A DNA stretch of 64,000 nt. Source: Manihot esculenta. Its lineage: Eukaryota > Streptophyta > Magnoliopsida > Malpighiales > Euphorbiaceae. The notes beneath the pieces are model-generated. The model worked only from the letters and a program-made list of their open reading frames with translations. It was not told the DNA's origin and ran no database searches. The stretch spans positions 8,041,873 through 8,105,872 of the forward strand of contig NC_035171.2 in NCBI RefSeq assembly GCF_001659605.2. Direction: 5' to 3'. A program made the translations under genes and the position numbers. Positions 54,066-64,000 of this stretch are shown here, one piece after another. The stretch's first letter is position 1, and every line of letters begins with the position of its first letter.

Positions 54066-56150
54066 AAAGAACCCTTAAATGGATTTTTAACGTCCTTTAT
54101 CATGTTTTTCCTCTCTTATTTGGGAAAAAAAAAATCCCTGAATAAACTATTCTTTTATAAATATATTAAAATTTTTTTATTGATTTAAAATTTAAATTTT
54201 AAAAATAAAAATTAATTAAATTTTACTTTTATTTTTTCTATTTTATATATTTTAATTTTAAAAGTACTAATAAATGAAAATATATATTACTGTTATTTAA
54301 TGTATTATGGAACATAATTAACCTCGTTTAGATTAAAATTTGCATACAGAGATAGTCTGAATTTACTCATATGAAATTGGATGGGCCATTTAAATTAAAG
54401 TGTTTATGAAGTTTGGCCACTTAAATTAAATTAAAGTGATTATGAAATTTGGCTTGGTAATTAGAATTTTTTTTTGAAATTTTGATAATATTACCAAAAA
54501 GTAAATTATTTTTTAAACGGAAATGTTAAATTTTAATATGAAAATATTTTTAAATATATTTGTTGCTTTTTTTCTTAAAAAGAAAAGTAAATATGAATGC
54601 CAAACAAACAGTGGTAGTAATTAAAGTTTGGTAACAAAATAGTAATTAGAAAATTTTGAATGCATACTAGATCATATTTGATATTAATTTAAAAAATTAA
54701 TGAATTATTAGGATGGTTATCTGAAAAAGAAATTTTGATGATTCCAATCAACACGTTTAGATAAACTAAAATTCTTAAATTTTGATAATATTATCAATTT
54801 AATTAAAAATTTTGTGAAAATATAATAAACCACTTATATATCATTGAATGTGGTTGTTAAACATTAATGATTTATTGAAATTATTATACATAACTTATCC
54901 CTATCCCAGTCAATAAGTTTAGGGAGAATAAAATTGTCAAATATTTCATGATATATAACTGTTTTGATGGGAAGACTTAAATAATTCTCAAAGATTTCAT
55001 GATATATAATTGTTTTGATGGGAAGACTTAAATATCCCGATGAACAAGTTTGGGTAGAATAAAATTCTCAAAGATTTTATGATATATATCTGTCTTGATG
55101 GAAAATTTGAGAAAGAGAAATATCACACATCACTAAAAATATAATAAAATATAACAAACCAATGTATTTTGAAAGTGCAAAATATTGGCAATAACATGAT
55201 CCGAAGAGTAATATTTTAAATTTATTTATAAAATAAATTGAGTAATATTTTAAATTTATTAATAAAATAAATTGTTATTTAATTATTTTTAAATTTTTAT
55301 AAATGAAAATATTAAATTTTAATATGAAATATTCTTAAATATATTTCAGTAATATATTTATTGTATTTATTTAAAAAAAAAAGTAAAATATCAATGCAAA
55401 ATAAATAGCAATTCTAATTAAAATATATGGACTATTGTACATACTCATCGTAAATTATTACTCGTGAAAATATAAAAATTATTTTTATTCATGTCTTTAT
55501 TTTATTAGTAACGGAGTTTAGAAAATGTGAGATTTTGAATTTGAATATTAGTTAAAATTAATTATTTAAAAAATGAAATATAATAAAAAATAAAAAATAT
55601 AATTTGAATATTTTTTTAATTAATGCATTATATATTTTATTTAACCAAATTTCATATGGTTATATATAGTAGAGTTACTGAACGGTATTCAAAAATTGAA
55701 AATTCAGAATAAATTCAATTAAATTAAAATTTAAAAATTAAAAATAAATCAAATCAATTAGACAATAAGCAAATCAAATTAAAAAACAAATAGTCATACC
55801 GATATTTTAAAAAGTTTATTAATTTATTTTTTTATTAATTTTAATCATTAAATATTATAAAAAATTTAAAATATTTTTAATATGAAAAAACTAATTAGTG
55901 TATTTTTTAAAAATTTGAGAAATCAACTAATAAATTTTTTAAAATTATAAAAATTATTTAATAAAATATTTAATGGATAAAATTAACGAAAAACTAACTA
56001 ATAGACTTATTAAAATATTATGAATATTTTAATATATTTTTTAAAATTAAAAAATCAATCTGAGTTTTTTCAGAGAAACTTTATTGTATTTTTTCTATTT
56101 ATTAACGACACCTATTATTACATTGGAATTTAGATCGTGACTTGGGCACA
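54066..56150 (+). repeat. 2 kb tandem repeat, copy R2
   Basis: Starts 'aaagaacccttaaatgg'. Block order is identical to R1; its start is 2,017 bp after R1 and 2,092 bp before R3. It has local tandem duplications at 54945-55095 ('catgatatataactgttttg') and 55200-55275 ('gagtaatattttaaattta'). Confidence 0.8.
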
Positions 56151-56157
56151 TTCAACC

Positions 56158-57060
56158 AAAGATCCCTTAAATGGATTTTTGACGGCCTTTATCATGTCTT
56201 TCCTCTCTTGTTTGGGAAAAAATATCTTTGAATAAACTATTTTTTTATAAGTATATTTAAATTTTTTTATTGATTTCAAAAAAAATTTAAATTTTAAAAA
56301 TAAAAATTAATTAAATTTTATTTTTGTTTTTTCTATTTTAAATATTCTAATTTTAAAAATACTGATAAATGAAAATATATATTACAGTTATTTCATGTAT
56401 TATAGAACATAATTAACTTCATTCAGATTAATACTTGCATATAAAGATAGTTTTTCATATGGAATTGGGTGGACCACTTAAATTAAAGTGATTATAAAGT
56501 TTGGCCATTAAATGGTAATTAGAATTTTTTTTTTTGGAAATTTTGATGATATTACCAAAAAGTAAATTATTTTTTAAAAGGAAATGTTAAATTTTAATAT
56601 GAAAATATTTTTAAATATATTTCATTAATATATTTGTTGCTTTTTTTTAAAAAAAAAAAGTAAATATGAATGCCAAACAAATAGTGGTAGTAATTAAAAT
56701 TTGGTCATAGAATGATAATTAGAAAATTTTAAATGCATACTAGATCATATTTGATATTGATTTAAAAAATTAATGAATTATTATAATGGTTATCTAAAAA
56801 TGAAATTTTGATGATTCCAGTCAATATGTTTAAATAGAATAAAATTCTTAAAATTTTTATAATTTTTATAATATTATCAATTTAATTGAAACTTTTGATA
56901 AAATACAATAAACTATTTATCTATCATTGACTTATATATAATGTGATTGTTAAATATTAATGAAAATCCCAAAATATTAATGATTGTATATAAGAGAGTT
57001 ACTGAACGGTCAAAATCCAGTATAAATCCAACCAAACCAAAATCTAAAAATAGTAATGAA
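56158..57060 (+). repeat. 2 kb tandem repeat, copy R3 (partial)
   Basis: Starts 'aaagatcccttaaatgg' and follows the same order for about 0.85 kb. It then jumps to the end blocks ('gagagttactgaacgg', 56992-57007), so the middle is deleted. Confidence 0.75.
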
Positions 57061-57158
57061 TCAAACTAACTAGACAACAAACAAACTAAACTAAAAAATA
57101 AATAGTCACGACTAAACATTGATTTTGCCAAAGTCTACCGCTACAGCACCGATGACTC

Positions 57159-57166
57159 CCATCGAT
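57159..57166 (+). other. Target site duplication of hAT-like element (left)
   Basis: CCATCGAT, repeated exactly at 58345-58352. Confidence 0.92.
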
Positions 57167-58344
57167 TAGGGCTGTGCAATCGGTCGGTTCGGTTCCGAAC
57201 CGAACCGAACCGAAAAAACCGAAAACCGATTTATTAAAATTTTCAAAACCGAAAAAACCGATTATAAAAGTATAACCGAACCGAACCAAATCGATAAAAA
57301 TCGGTTCGGTTCGGTTCGGTTCGGTTCAAACCGAAATAACTAATCAATTTCATGAAAGCTGGATCGTCATGGAAGTTCGACGGTCGCCACGAAGCGGCAT
57401 CGTCATTGGAACGGCTTCATTTCTCGGTGGCGGAATGTCATCTCTGATCTTGAAATTCCCTCCCAACTTCGTGCGCCAGCTCAGCACCAAGTCCCGCCGG
57501 AACTGCAGCAACATCGATGTGGCGTAAGTCGTTGCCGCTTCGTGGTCCGACAATTCTGCTACAGGTATTCCCTCGGCGGCGGCTGCCGGCTCCGCTGCAA
57601 TCCCCGCTACGCCGGTCGATTTGATTGGACAATAAAACTGGAAATGGACAATAACAACTAATGATTAAGATCTACGAATACCCAAAATTTCTTGCTCTGT
57701 CTCGGAGAGTATGGTCGATGCCTCCAGGATGGGGGTGTCGTTGCTGTTGGAAGCGATGGAGATATGGGGTGTCTCGCTGTTTCAGTGAGGGAGGTAAAGG
57801 AGTTGATTTGCTCGTGGATGTCGATAATGGCTGCGGAAGATGAATGCAAGGGATTCTTGGTCAGAACAGGTCTTGTGATTGAAGGAGCAGAGGTCTGGGG
57901 AGAAGCTGGTTCTCGATGGGTCTTCATGCAGGAAGGAGATGGGTGTGGGTTTTGATGGCTCTGTTTCTGGGTAGTGAAAATGGAGATGAAGGTGTGTTTT
58001 TTGTTAGGAGGGGCTGGAAGCAGTCTTGGTGGGAAAAAGACCAAGACTACGTCGTTTTTGGTGGAAAGCACAATGGGTGGCTTACAGAAAGATTTCAGAG
58101 ATTCAATGTTGGAGAGGGGACAGGGGAGGCGAACGCCTGGGCCGAGGGTTCAGATTAGAACCGAAATCGGTTATTTCGGTTTGATCGGTTATTTAACACG
58201 TTTAAACCGAACCGAACCGAAAATCGAATAATTTTAAATATACTAACCGAACCAAACCGATCATCCTGATTAACCAAACCAAAAAACTGAAATTAATCGG
58301 TTCGGTTCGGTTTTTCGGTTTAAACCGAAATCTGCACAGGCCTA
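57167..58344. mobile_element. hAT-like non-autonomous element with captured GC-rich sequence (1,178 bp)
   Basis: Ends are TAGGGCTGTGCA (57167-57178) and TGCACAGGCCTA (58333-58344), inverted repeats with one mismatch, flanked by an exact 8-bp duplication. Short TIRs with 8-bp duplication are the hAT signature. Subterminal arrays of (CCGAA)n/(TTCGG)n lie at both ends (57180-57335 and 58150-58330). The middle (57355-58150) is GC-richer, with gene-like composition. It codes no transposase, so it must depend on another hAT element. Confidence 0.88.
57355..58150. pseudogene. Gene-like insert inside the hAT-like element
   Basis: Composition and codon-like texture differ sharply from the AT-rich surroundings. 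On the + strand 57370-57543 reads 'MEVRRSPRSG ... FVRQLSTKSRRNCSNIDVA' then TAA. The Ser/Arg/Thr-rich, acid-poor character resembles an organelle transit peptide, but I cannot name the gene. On the - strand 58071-57658 is an open frame rich in Ser/Pro/Thr; on the + strand 57692-57955 is open too. One or two captured host-gene fragments are the likeliest explanation. Confidence 0.5.
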
Positions 58345-58352
58345 CCATCGAT
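58345..58352 (+). other. Target site duplication of hAT-like element (right)
   Basis: CCATCGAT, matching 57159-57166. Confidence 0.92.
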
Positions 58353-58409
58353 ATCCCGTTGTTGTCGACTAACATAGAAGCTAGCAGAACAATAAGCAAA
58401 GAAGGCAAT

Positions 58410-58508
58410 CAATACCAAATTCAGAAAAAACAAAAGAAATATAATAAGAAAACAAAACAAATACCAAATTCAGAAAAAACAAAAGAAATATAATAAGAAA
58501 ACAAAACA
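58410..58508 (+). repeat. 49-bp tandem duplication
   Basis: 'ataccaaattcagaaaaaac' ... 'gaaaacaaaacaa' appears twice in a row with no visible difference. Confidence 0.88.
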
Positions 58509-58579
58509 ACTAACATATAGTAAACTGGAGAAGGTCTTGGAAATAAAACAAGAGCAATGATTATCCAAGTACTACTATA

Positions 58580-59070
58580 ACGGGGAGGCGTTCAACGGTC
58601 AGCTAAATAATGATACACATAAGTGGAGATCGCCGGATATAACAACGAGTTCTGGAGAGTTCAATGTTATTGAAATCGGACCCTCTTTAAAGTCATATAA
58701 AAATCCTCAAGTAAATCAAATTTATGGAGCAAATCCCTCATCAGAGGAAACTAGAATATGCAAAATAGAAGCCGTTCACAATCTGCAAGGGAAATTAGAA
58801 ATAGAGATTAAAAAAATAACTATAAATTTAACAAAACCATAAAATATAAAAATTCACTAATTATAAAGTAACTTGCAAACCGTAGAACTCAATCCTGATG
58901 ACTAATGATAATTTGCACAATATCAAAATAAAAAAAGAAAAAATAAATAAAAAGAAGTCAATGAATCAAGTGATTTGATGACAAAGTCTAAATCATTCCA
59001 AATCCTCAATTTCAAAGTGGAAGTGATTCAATTCACACCAAATTGCACTCCTTTCCATTTCCTTCCTTTC
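58580..59070 (+). repeat. RLP-upstream repeat, copy P3
   Basis: Third copy of the repeat at 4543 and 6905. Landmarks: 'aatagaagccgttcacaa' (58762-58779) and 'ccaaattgcactcctttcc' (59038-59056). It is about 0.6-1.1 kb upstream of the RLP gene 2 start codon. Confidence 0.7.
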
Positions 59071-59648
59071 AAAATCCATTTAAGTTTGAAATTAAACCAT
59101 TAGCTCAATTAAGGTCGAGATGGAAATCAATTAATGATTTTTAACTCAATTTAAGATTGGAACTATCTAAGAGGCAATCCTAAACCGTTTCTCTCAAATT
59201 TTTATTAAAAATATTGAAATTGGTAATATAATCTCTACAATTTGATATGCTTCCAACTATGAATTCAAAAAAATAAAATTATATAAATTTAAACTGAATC
59301 AAAATTAAGTAGGAACAGTTAAAAATTGATCCACAGTTAGTTTAAAATATGAATTAATCAAAGTTAATCCCATAGATAAAAAAGAAAAAAAAAGAATAGA
59401 AAGTAAGAACTTATTGATCAACTTTAAAAATTTGAATATGTTATTTTGCTTTAAAGGTTTATTTGATTTATTTTTTAAAATTTATTTAATATTTTTTAAA
59501 AAAAATTAATAGTTCTATTAATTACATATTAAAAAATTAAAATGACTTATTAATTTATTTATTGATCTAGACTTTAGAAGTTACCTTTTGTTAAAAAAAA
59601 AATCCAATATTTGTCATTAGGGATGTGATGGGAGACTAATAGTCATGA
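59071..59648 (+). promoter_or_regulatory. 5' flank of RLP gene 2
   Basis: Collinear with 7346-7926 upstream of gene 1, including 'gatgtgatgggagactaatag' directly before the ATG. The promoter is inferred only from position. Confidence 0.4.
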
Positions 59649-60102
59649 ATGAATATAAATAAGGGGAAGGAGTGGTGGATGGGAGCATCGCATTTCCAAA
59701 TGGAGTTGGCTAACATAGCAAAGTGCTTATTGTTGGGTGTTTTGATTCTGTGGATTCAAATCCATGGAAACAAATGTTGCTTTGAAGAAGAGAGATTGGC
59801 TCTCTTAGATTTCAAGGCATTTGTTGGATCAAATGGGTTTGACGAAGACTATCTTCTTCCTTCATGGATTGATGATCCAACCAGCAATTGTTGTCAATGG
59901 GAGCGTGTCATGTGCAACTCAACTACAGGTCACGTGACTGAGCTCTCGCTCAACAATACACGACAATATAATATAGAGAGTAGATCATTTTATTATGATG
60001 AGAATATTTGGTATGTAAATTTGTCAATGTTCCAGCAATTGAAAGAGTTCAAAACTCTTAATTTATCCTATAATCATTTCGATTGTTCCATTGATGACCA
60101 AG
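59649..60102 (+). CDS. RLP gene 2, exon 1: signal peptide, LRR N-terminal domain, first LRR
   Basis: 454 bp, same length as gene 1 exon 1. About 13 of 151 residues differ from gene 1. The first 40 residues (leader and signal peptide) have a single change (V32L), whereas the rest holds the remainder, including G43C next to the conserved Cys44, giving CC. Cap cysteines 81, 82 and 89 are kept ('NCCQWERVMC'). Donor GTAATA at 60103. Confidence 0.88.
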
Positions 60103-63030
60103 GTAATATACTATGCTCTTTTAATTCTATTTTTATTTTCAGCTTTCTATTTATTTTCTAAATATAAAAATATTTAAATATAATTTCCATGATATGTTTA
60201 GATAAAATTTTCTACTATTAATAACATGATATGAAAATGTCTAGAAATTGATGGAAGATGTATGATATGAAAACTTTGATTAGTATGGTTTATATATATA
60301 TTAATTTCCAAACATATGCAGGTTGTGAAAGATTATCAAAACTGAAGAAGGTTGAAGTTTTGGACCTTACTTGGAATAGATTCAATAATATCATCTTACC
60401 ATCATTGGGTACTCTTACATCACTTAAGACTTTGATTCTTGGCTCCAATAGAATGGAAGGTTGTTTTCCTATACAAGGTATGTTTGATCTTTAAAAATCA
60501 TTCAATCTTAAAATCCAATTAAACTCACTCAACCATGCTCTCTGTTTTCAAATGATAGTTCTGCAAAATCAAATTGTCAAATATTTTTTAGGCAACTTAG
60601 AATTATGGATTTGAAATTCAATGAATTGGCTTCTTGCAAGTGATTAATTAATTAATTGTGACATGACATAACATAAAAATTGTATGGTATACATGTTTTT
60701 CAAAAATTAGAGAAGTTAGACATTAATTTGAATAGTTTCAATAATAGCATTTTATCATCGTTGACTGCTCTTCCATCACTAACTCTTTGATTCTCAATAA
60801 CAATTACATGGAAGGTGCATATGCAACTTTATTGTTTATTACTGATTGAATCACTACTATACTCTTGATCTTATTCTCAATTTTTTAAAATTATCCTTAA
60901 AATTTTATTTAATAAAATAAAATGTAACATACTTAAATAAATATTTCATTTGTCTCATACTTTGCTTTTTTATATATATTAAAAAAAATAAAAAATTTTT
61001 ATTAACTTTTCAATTATATTCATCTTAAAATATTAAATTTTATTAAATACTAAAAAATATTTTGAGAGATTTTTTTTAAAAATAAAATAAAATAAAATAG
61101 AATATAATAATTAATTTATATGTTATTATAGTAAAAAAAGAAAATAAACAATAATTTTAAAACAATTAAAAAATATATATAAATAAAAGTTATGAAGGGA
61201 TGGAGTATATGTTATATTTATATTTAAAATATATATAGATATAATATGTCTAAATACAATAAATATAATTTTTTTACTATTATGTTCCCAATGTATTTCA
61301 TTCTAATTTTTTTAGCTATCTCAAAATTATTATTCAATTTTTTTAAACTGTAGTAATATATAAATTAATTATTATAATTTTATTTTATTTTATTTTATCT
61401 TCACTAAATCTCTCAAAATATTTTTTAATATTTAATAGAATTTAATATATTCAAAATGAGTATAGTTGAAAAATTAAAAAAAAATATATATTTTTTAATA
61501 TATATAAAAAAATAAAATATAAAAAAATTATGGAATGGATGGAGTATATTTTTTTCTCATATATAATTTATATATCTATTGAATATATGCCCATCCAAAA
61601 ATAAAATACATTTTAAATAAGGGTGTTAAACTAATTTTTTATTAAAATTTTCACTATTCATTGTAAAAATCTTTACCAAATTAATTAATACATTAGTTAA
61701 TTTGATCTTTTTAATTGTTTGTACAATTTGATAAATTTTTTATTTTTATTTAATTTTTAAGAAAATAAGCAGTAATCTATTGTTTAAGAAAATAAGCATT
61801 TATAAACTGATTTCTTTTATACAAAATAAATGGTTTTCTCTGTTTTTATATATGATTTTGCGTTAAAATAATATAATTGAAATTAAATTTTAAGATAAAT
61901 AAAATATAAATTATAATTTTATTAAAATATTTTTAATTGAGATAAATGTCTAGCTACCAAATAACTAAAATTTATTCTTAAAAAAAAGGTTACTTTTTTT
62001 ATGATTGAGAAATATAATCTCGAGCGACATTATTTTTTTTAATATTATTCTTTAAATTTTTTGATCTATATACATATATAAAGCAAATTAAATTAAGAAT
62101 ATTAAAATCAATAAATACTTAATTATATAAACTATGGGTAAACTTTAAATCCTATGGATGAATTGTCTTTGCATTTGTAAAGTAATTATTTTTTATAAAA
62201 AGTAAGTGGAATTGTCAAATGTTTTAATAATTCTGCAAAATCATAATAACTAAAAAAAATTAAAAATAACTGAAAGATAATTATAAACATGTCAAATTAA
62301 TACAATATATAAGTATAATATTTATTATAATTGAATAATATAATTAAGAAGCATAAAAATATATAAAGTAGATATTTCATTATAATTTGCTTAATATATA
62401 AAGTATAATATTTATTATATAATTTGATATTTTTTTATTTATTCTTTATAAAAATTTAAGATAAATTATTCAATTCACCTATTTTACCTATATTTTATTA
62501 CATTAAAACATATTTAATGAATAAATTATATATATATATATATATATAAATATTTTAATAGAATTATTCTTACAAATTGAATGCCTAACTCATATCGAAA
62601 AATAATAAAAACATTATATTTAGTATATTTTAGGCTAATATATATTATATTTTTAAATTAATTAAAAATTTTAATTAAAAACCCTTTTATTAATAAAATA
62701 AAATTTGAGAAATAATTTAAATTATTTTTTATTATTTAAATCACAATTAATAATAAATTTGAATAAAGTATTCATCACATTAACTTTAATCATAATATTT
62801 TAAGGACATTTATTTTTTGCAACTTAATTATGTGAAAGTGATTAATTAATTAATTGTGTTATGAAATAACATATAAGTCCTATGGTATACAGGCTTTCAA
62901 AGATTAGAGGAGTTGGACCTTAGTAAGAATAATTTCAATAATAGTATCTTAGCATCATTGGCTGCTCTTCCATCACTCAACACTTTGATTTTCTGTTTCA
63001 ATTACATGAAAGGATCATTTCCTAATCAAG
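59649..63030 (+). CDS. LRR receptor-like protein gene 2, 5' part (runs off the window)
   Basis: Paralogue of gene 1. Exons visible are 59649-60102, 60322-60477 and 62893-63030, with a dead exon at 60695-60816. All junctions are phase 1. Intron sequences also match gene 1 (for example 'ggcaacttagaattatggat' at 60592 and 8941), so the duplication covered introns and upstream DNA. The LRR-rich final exon and membrane anchor would lie beyond 64000. Gene 2 keeps the intact exon 2 that gene 1 lost. Confidence 0.8.
60322..60477 (+). CDS. RLP gene 2, exon 2 (156-bp two-LRR cassette)
   Basis: Acceptor 'acatatgcag' to 60321, donor GTATGT at 60478. It has 52 open codons in phase 1, 'CERLSKLKKVEVLDLTWNRF' then 'LTSLKTLILGSNRMEGCFP'. 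It shows what gene 1 lost at 8551-8671. Confidence 0.88.
60695..60816 (+). pseudogene. RLP gene 2, dead LRR exon
   Basis: Would correspond to the 138-bp cassette. The acceptor 'tatacag' has become 'tatacat', and a small deletion in 'ccatcactaactctttga' puts TGA in frame. The 3' end after 'catggaagg' is replaced by intron sequence that also occurs at 63211, removing the donor. Three independent defects. Confidence 0.8.
60942..61210. repeat. MITE-like segment 1 in RLP gene 2 intron
   Basis: Left end 'atttcatttgtctcatac' and right end 'atgaagggatggagtatat' are imperfect inverted repeats. No coding capacity. Similar ends occur at 61292, 63339, 63617 and 13122. Confidence 0.35.
61292..61549. repeat. 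MITE-like segment 2 in RLP gene 2 intron
   Basis: Left end 'tgtatttcattctaat', right end 'ttatggaatggatggagtat'. Same tentative family as segment 1. Confidence 0.35.
61550..62892 (+). other. Remainder of RLP gene 2 intron
   Basis: AT-rich intron, similar in blocks to gene 1 introns (61855-62110 resembles 11000-11260; 62460-62870 resembles 9650-10010). A short (TA)n run lies near 62536-62552. No gene seen. Confidence 0.6.
62893..63030 (+). CDS. RLP gene 2, LRR exon (138-bp cassette)
   Basis: Acceptor 'ggtatacag' to 62892, donor GTATAT at 63031; 46 open codons in phase 1 ('LEELDLSKNNFNNSI', then 'LPSLNTLIFCFNYMKGSF'). Close twin of 10029-10166 and 12305-12442. Confidence 0.86.
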
Positions 63031-64000
63031 GTATATTTATTACGATTAGTTATTAAAGTTCATCATAATATTACTATCTCATATTTTATTTTAAATATTT
63101 TTATTTTTTTATTAAAATCACAAGAAATTTCAAAAACCATTAGCTCCTTTAATTTAAAGCGAAACAAATTAGCCATTAAAATTTGATTTTATTAATAAAA
63201 TGATAATTTCATATGCAACTTTATTGTTTATTACTGACTGAATCACTACTATACTCTTGATCTTATTCTCAATTTTTTAAAATTATCCTTAAAATTTTAT
63301 TTAATAAAATAAAATGGAATAACTTTATATTTAAATAAATATTTCATTCCCTCATATTTTGCTTTTTTATTAATTTTTCAATTATATCCATCTTAAAATA
63401 TTAAATTTTATTAAATATTAAAAGACATTTTAAAAATTTTTTTAAAAATAAAATAAAATAAAATTATAATAATTAATTTATATGTTATTATAGTAAAAAA
63501 AAATAAATAATAATTATGAGGGGATGGAGTATATATTATATTTATATTTAAAATATATATAGATATAATATATCTGAATACAATAAATATAATTTTTTTA
63601 CTATTATGTTCCCAATGTATCTCATTCTAATTTTTTTAGCTGTCTCAAAATTATTATTCAATTTTTTTAAAGTGTAGTAATATATAAATTCATTATTATA
63701 ATTTTATTTTATTTTATTTTCTTTTCAATAAATCTTTTAAAATATCTTTTAATATTTAATAAAGTTTAATATATTTAAAATGAGTATAATTGAAAAGTTA
63801 ATAAAAAAAATTATATTTCTTAATATATATAAAAAATAAAATATAAAAAAATTATAAAACGAATGGATGAAGTATATTTTTTTCTCATTTATAATTTATA
63901 TATTTATTGAATATAAGCCGGTCCGTGAAATAAAATACATTTTAAATAAGAGTGTTAAAATAATTTTATTGAAATTTTCATTATTTATTGTAAAAATCTT
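63031..64000 (+). other. RLP gene 2 intron to window edge
   Basis: Repeats the content of the intron at 60830-61680, including two MITE-like segments (63339-63534 and 63617-63879). The exon and its following intron were therefore duplicated together. No further exon before the window ends. Confidence 0.6.

Noticed and set aside
49196..57060. Centromeric or satellite array
   Set aside because: Only three to four units, diverged and with scattered partial copies elsewhere. Too few for a satellite claim.
57350..57632. - strand frames of 64-67 codons in the hAT-like element
   Set aside because: Overlap the + strand transit-peptide-like frame and have no domain. Counted as shadows.

Overview
The window looks like nuclear DNA of a flowering plant. 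Evidence: long AT-rich intergenic stretches, GT-AG introns, a multi-exon leucine-rich-repeat receptor-like protein (RLP) gene, nested Ty3/gypsy LTR retrotransposons and an hAT-type DNA transposon. A eudicot, perhaps of the Malpighiales/Euphorbiaceae, is my guess from the flavour of the RLP and retroelements; nothing in the window proves the species.

Layout. 1-7.9 kb: AT-rich repeats, with diverged copies of a roughly 2 kb repeat and two copies of a shorter repeat that lies upstream of the RLP genes. 7.93-24.62 kb: RLP gene 1 on the + strand. It has a signal-peptide/LRR-N-terminal exon, a chain of small LRR exon cassettes (all phase 1), several broken or half exons, a 3.09 kb tandem duplication of part of the cassette array, and one large final exon coding for most LRRs, the transmembrane helix and the short tail. 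24.8-25.15 kb: relic of another RLP. 25.45-47.52 kb: a retrotransposon cluster. 47.5-57.1 kb: AT-rich DNA ending in a tandem array of the 2 kb repeat. 57.17-58.34 kb: hAT-like element with exact 8-bp target duplication. 58.58-64 kb: RLP gene 2, a close paralogue of gene 1 with its upstream DNA, running off the right edge.

Retrotransposon cluster. Element A (+ strand) keeps the integrase/chromodomain end and a 2.2 kb LTR. Element B (- strand) keeps gag, protease and the first bases of RT, with a 2.1 kb LTR. Both look like the Tekay/Del type of chromovirus. Element C (+ strand, 33632-47517) is an Athila/Tat-like element with an Asp-tRNA primer site, a broken gag-protease gene and almost no pol. 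Element D (- strand, 34161-41348) is nested inside the 5' LTR of C, with a 5-bp target duplication that is confirmed by the empty site in C's 3' LTR. D has two nearly identical 2535-bp LTRs and no pol, so it is a young non-autonomous element.

The most interesting biology is the RLP locus. Its symmetric phase-1 LRR exons have been duplicated, truncated and repaired as modules, and defective cassettes can in principle be skipped without losing frame. A second striking pattern is a palindromic TTCGGCGGCCGAA motif arranged in two clusters around the promoter of every chromovirus LTR here. Only one complete gene model (RLP 1) and one partial model (RLP 2) are plausible host genes; everything else recognisable is transposon or relic.
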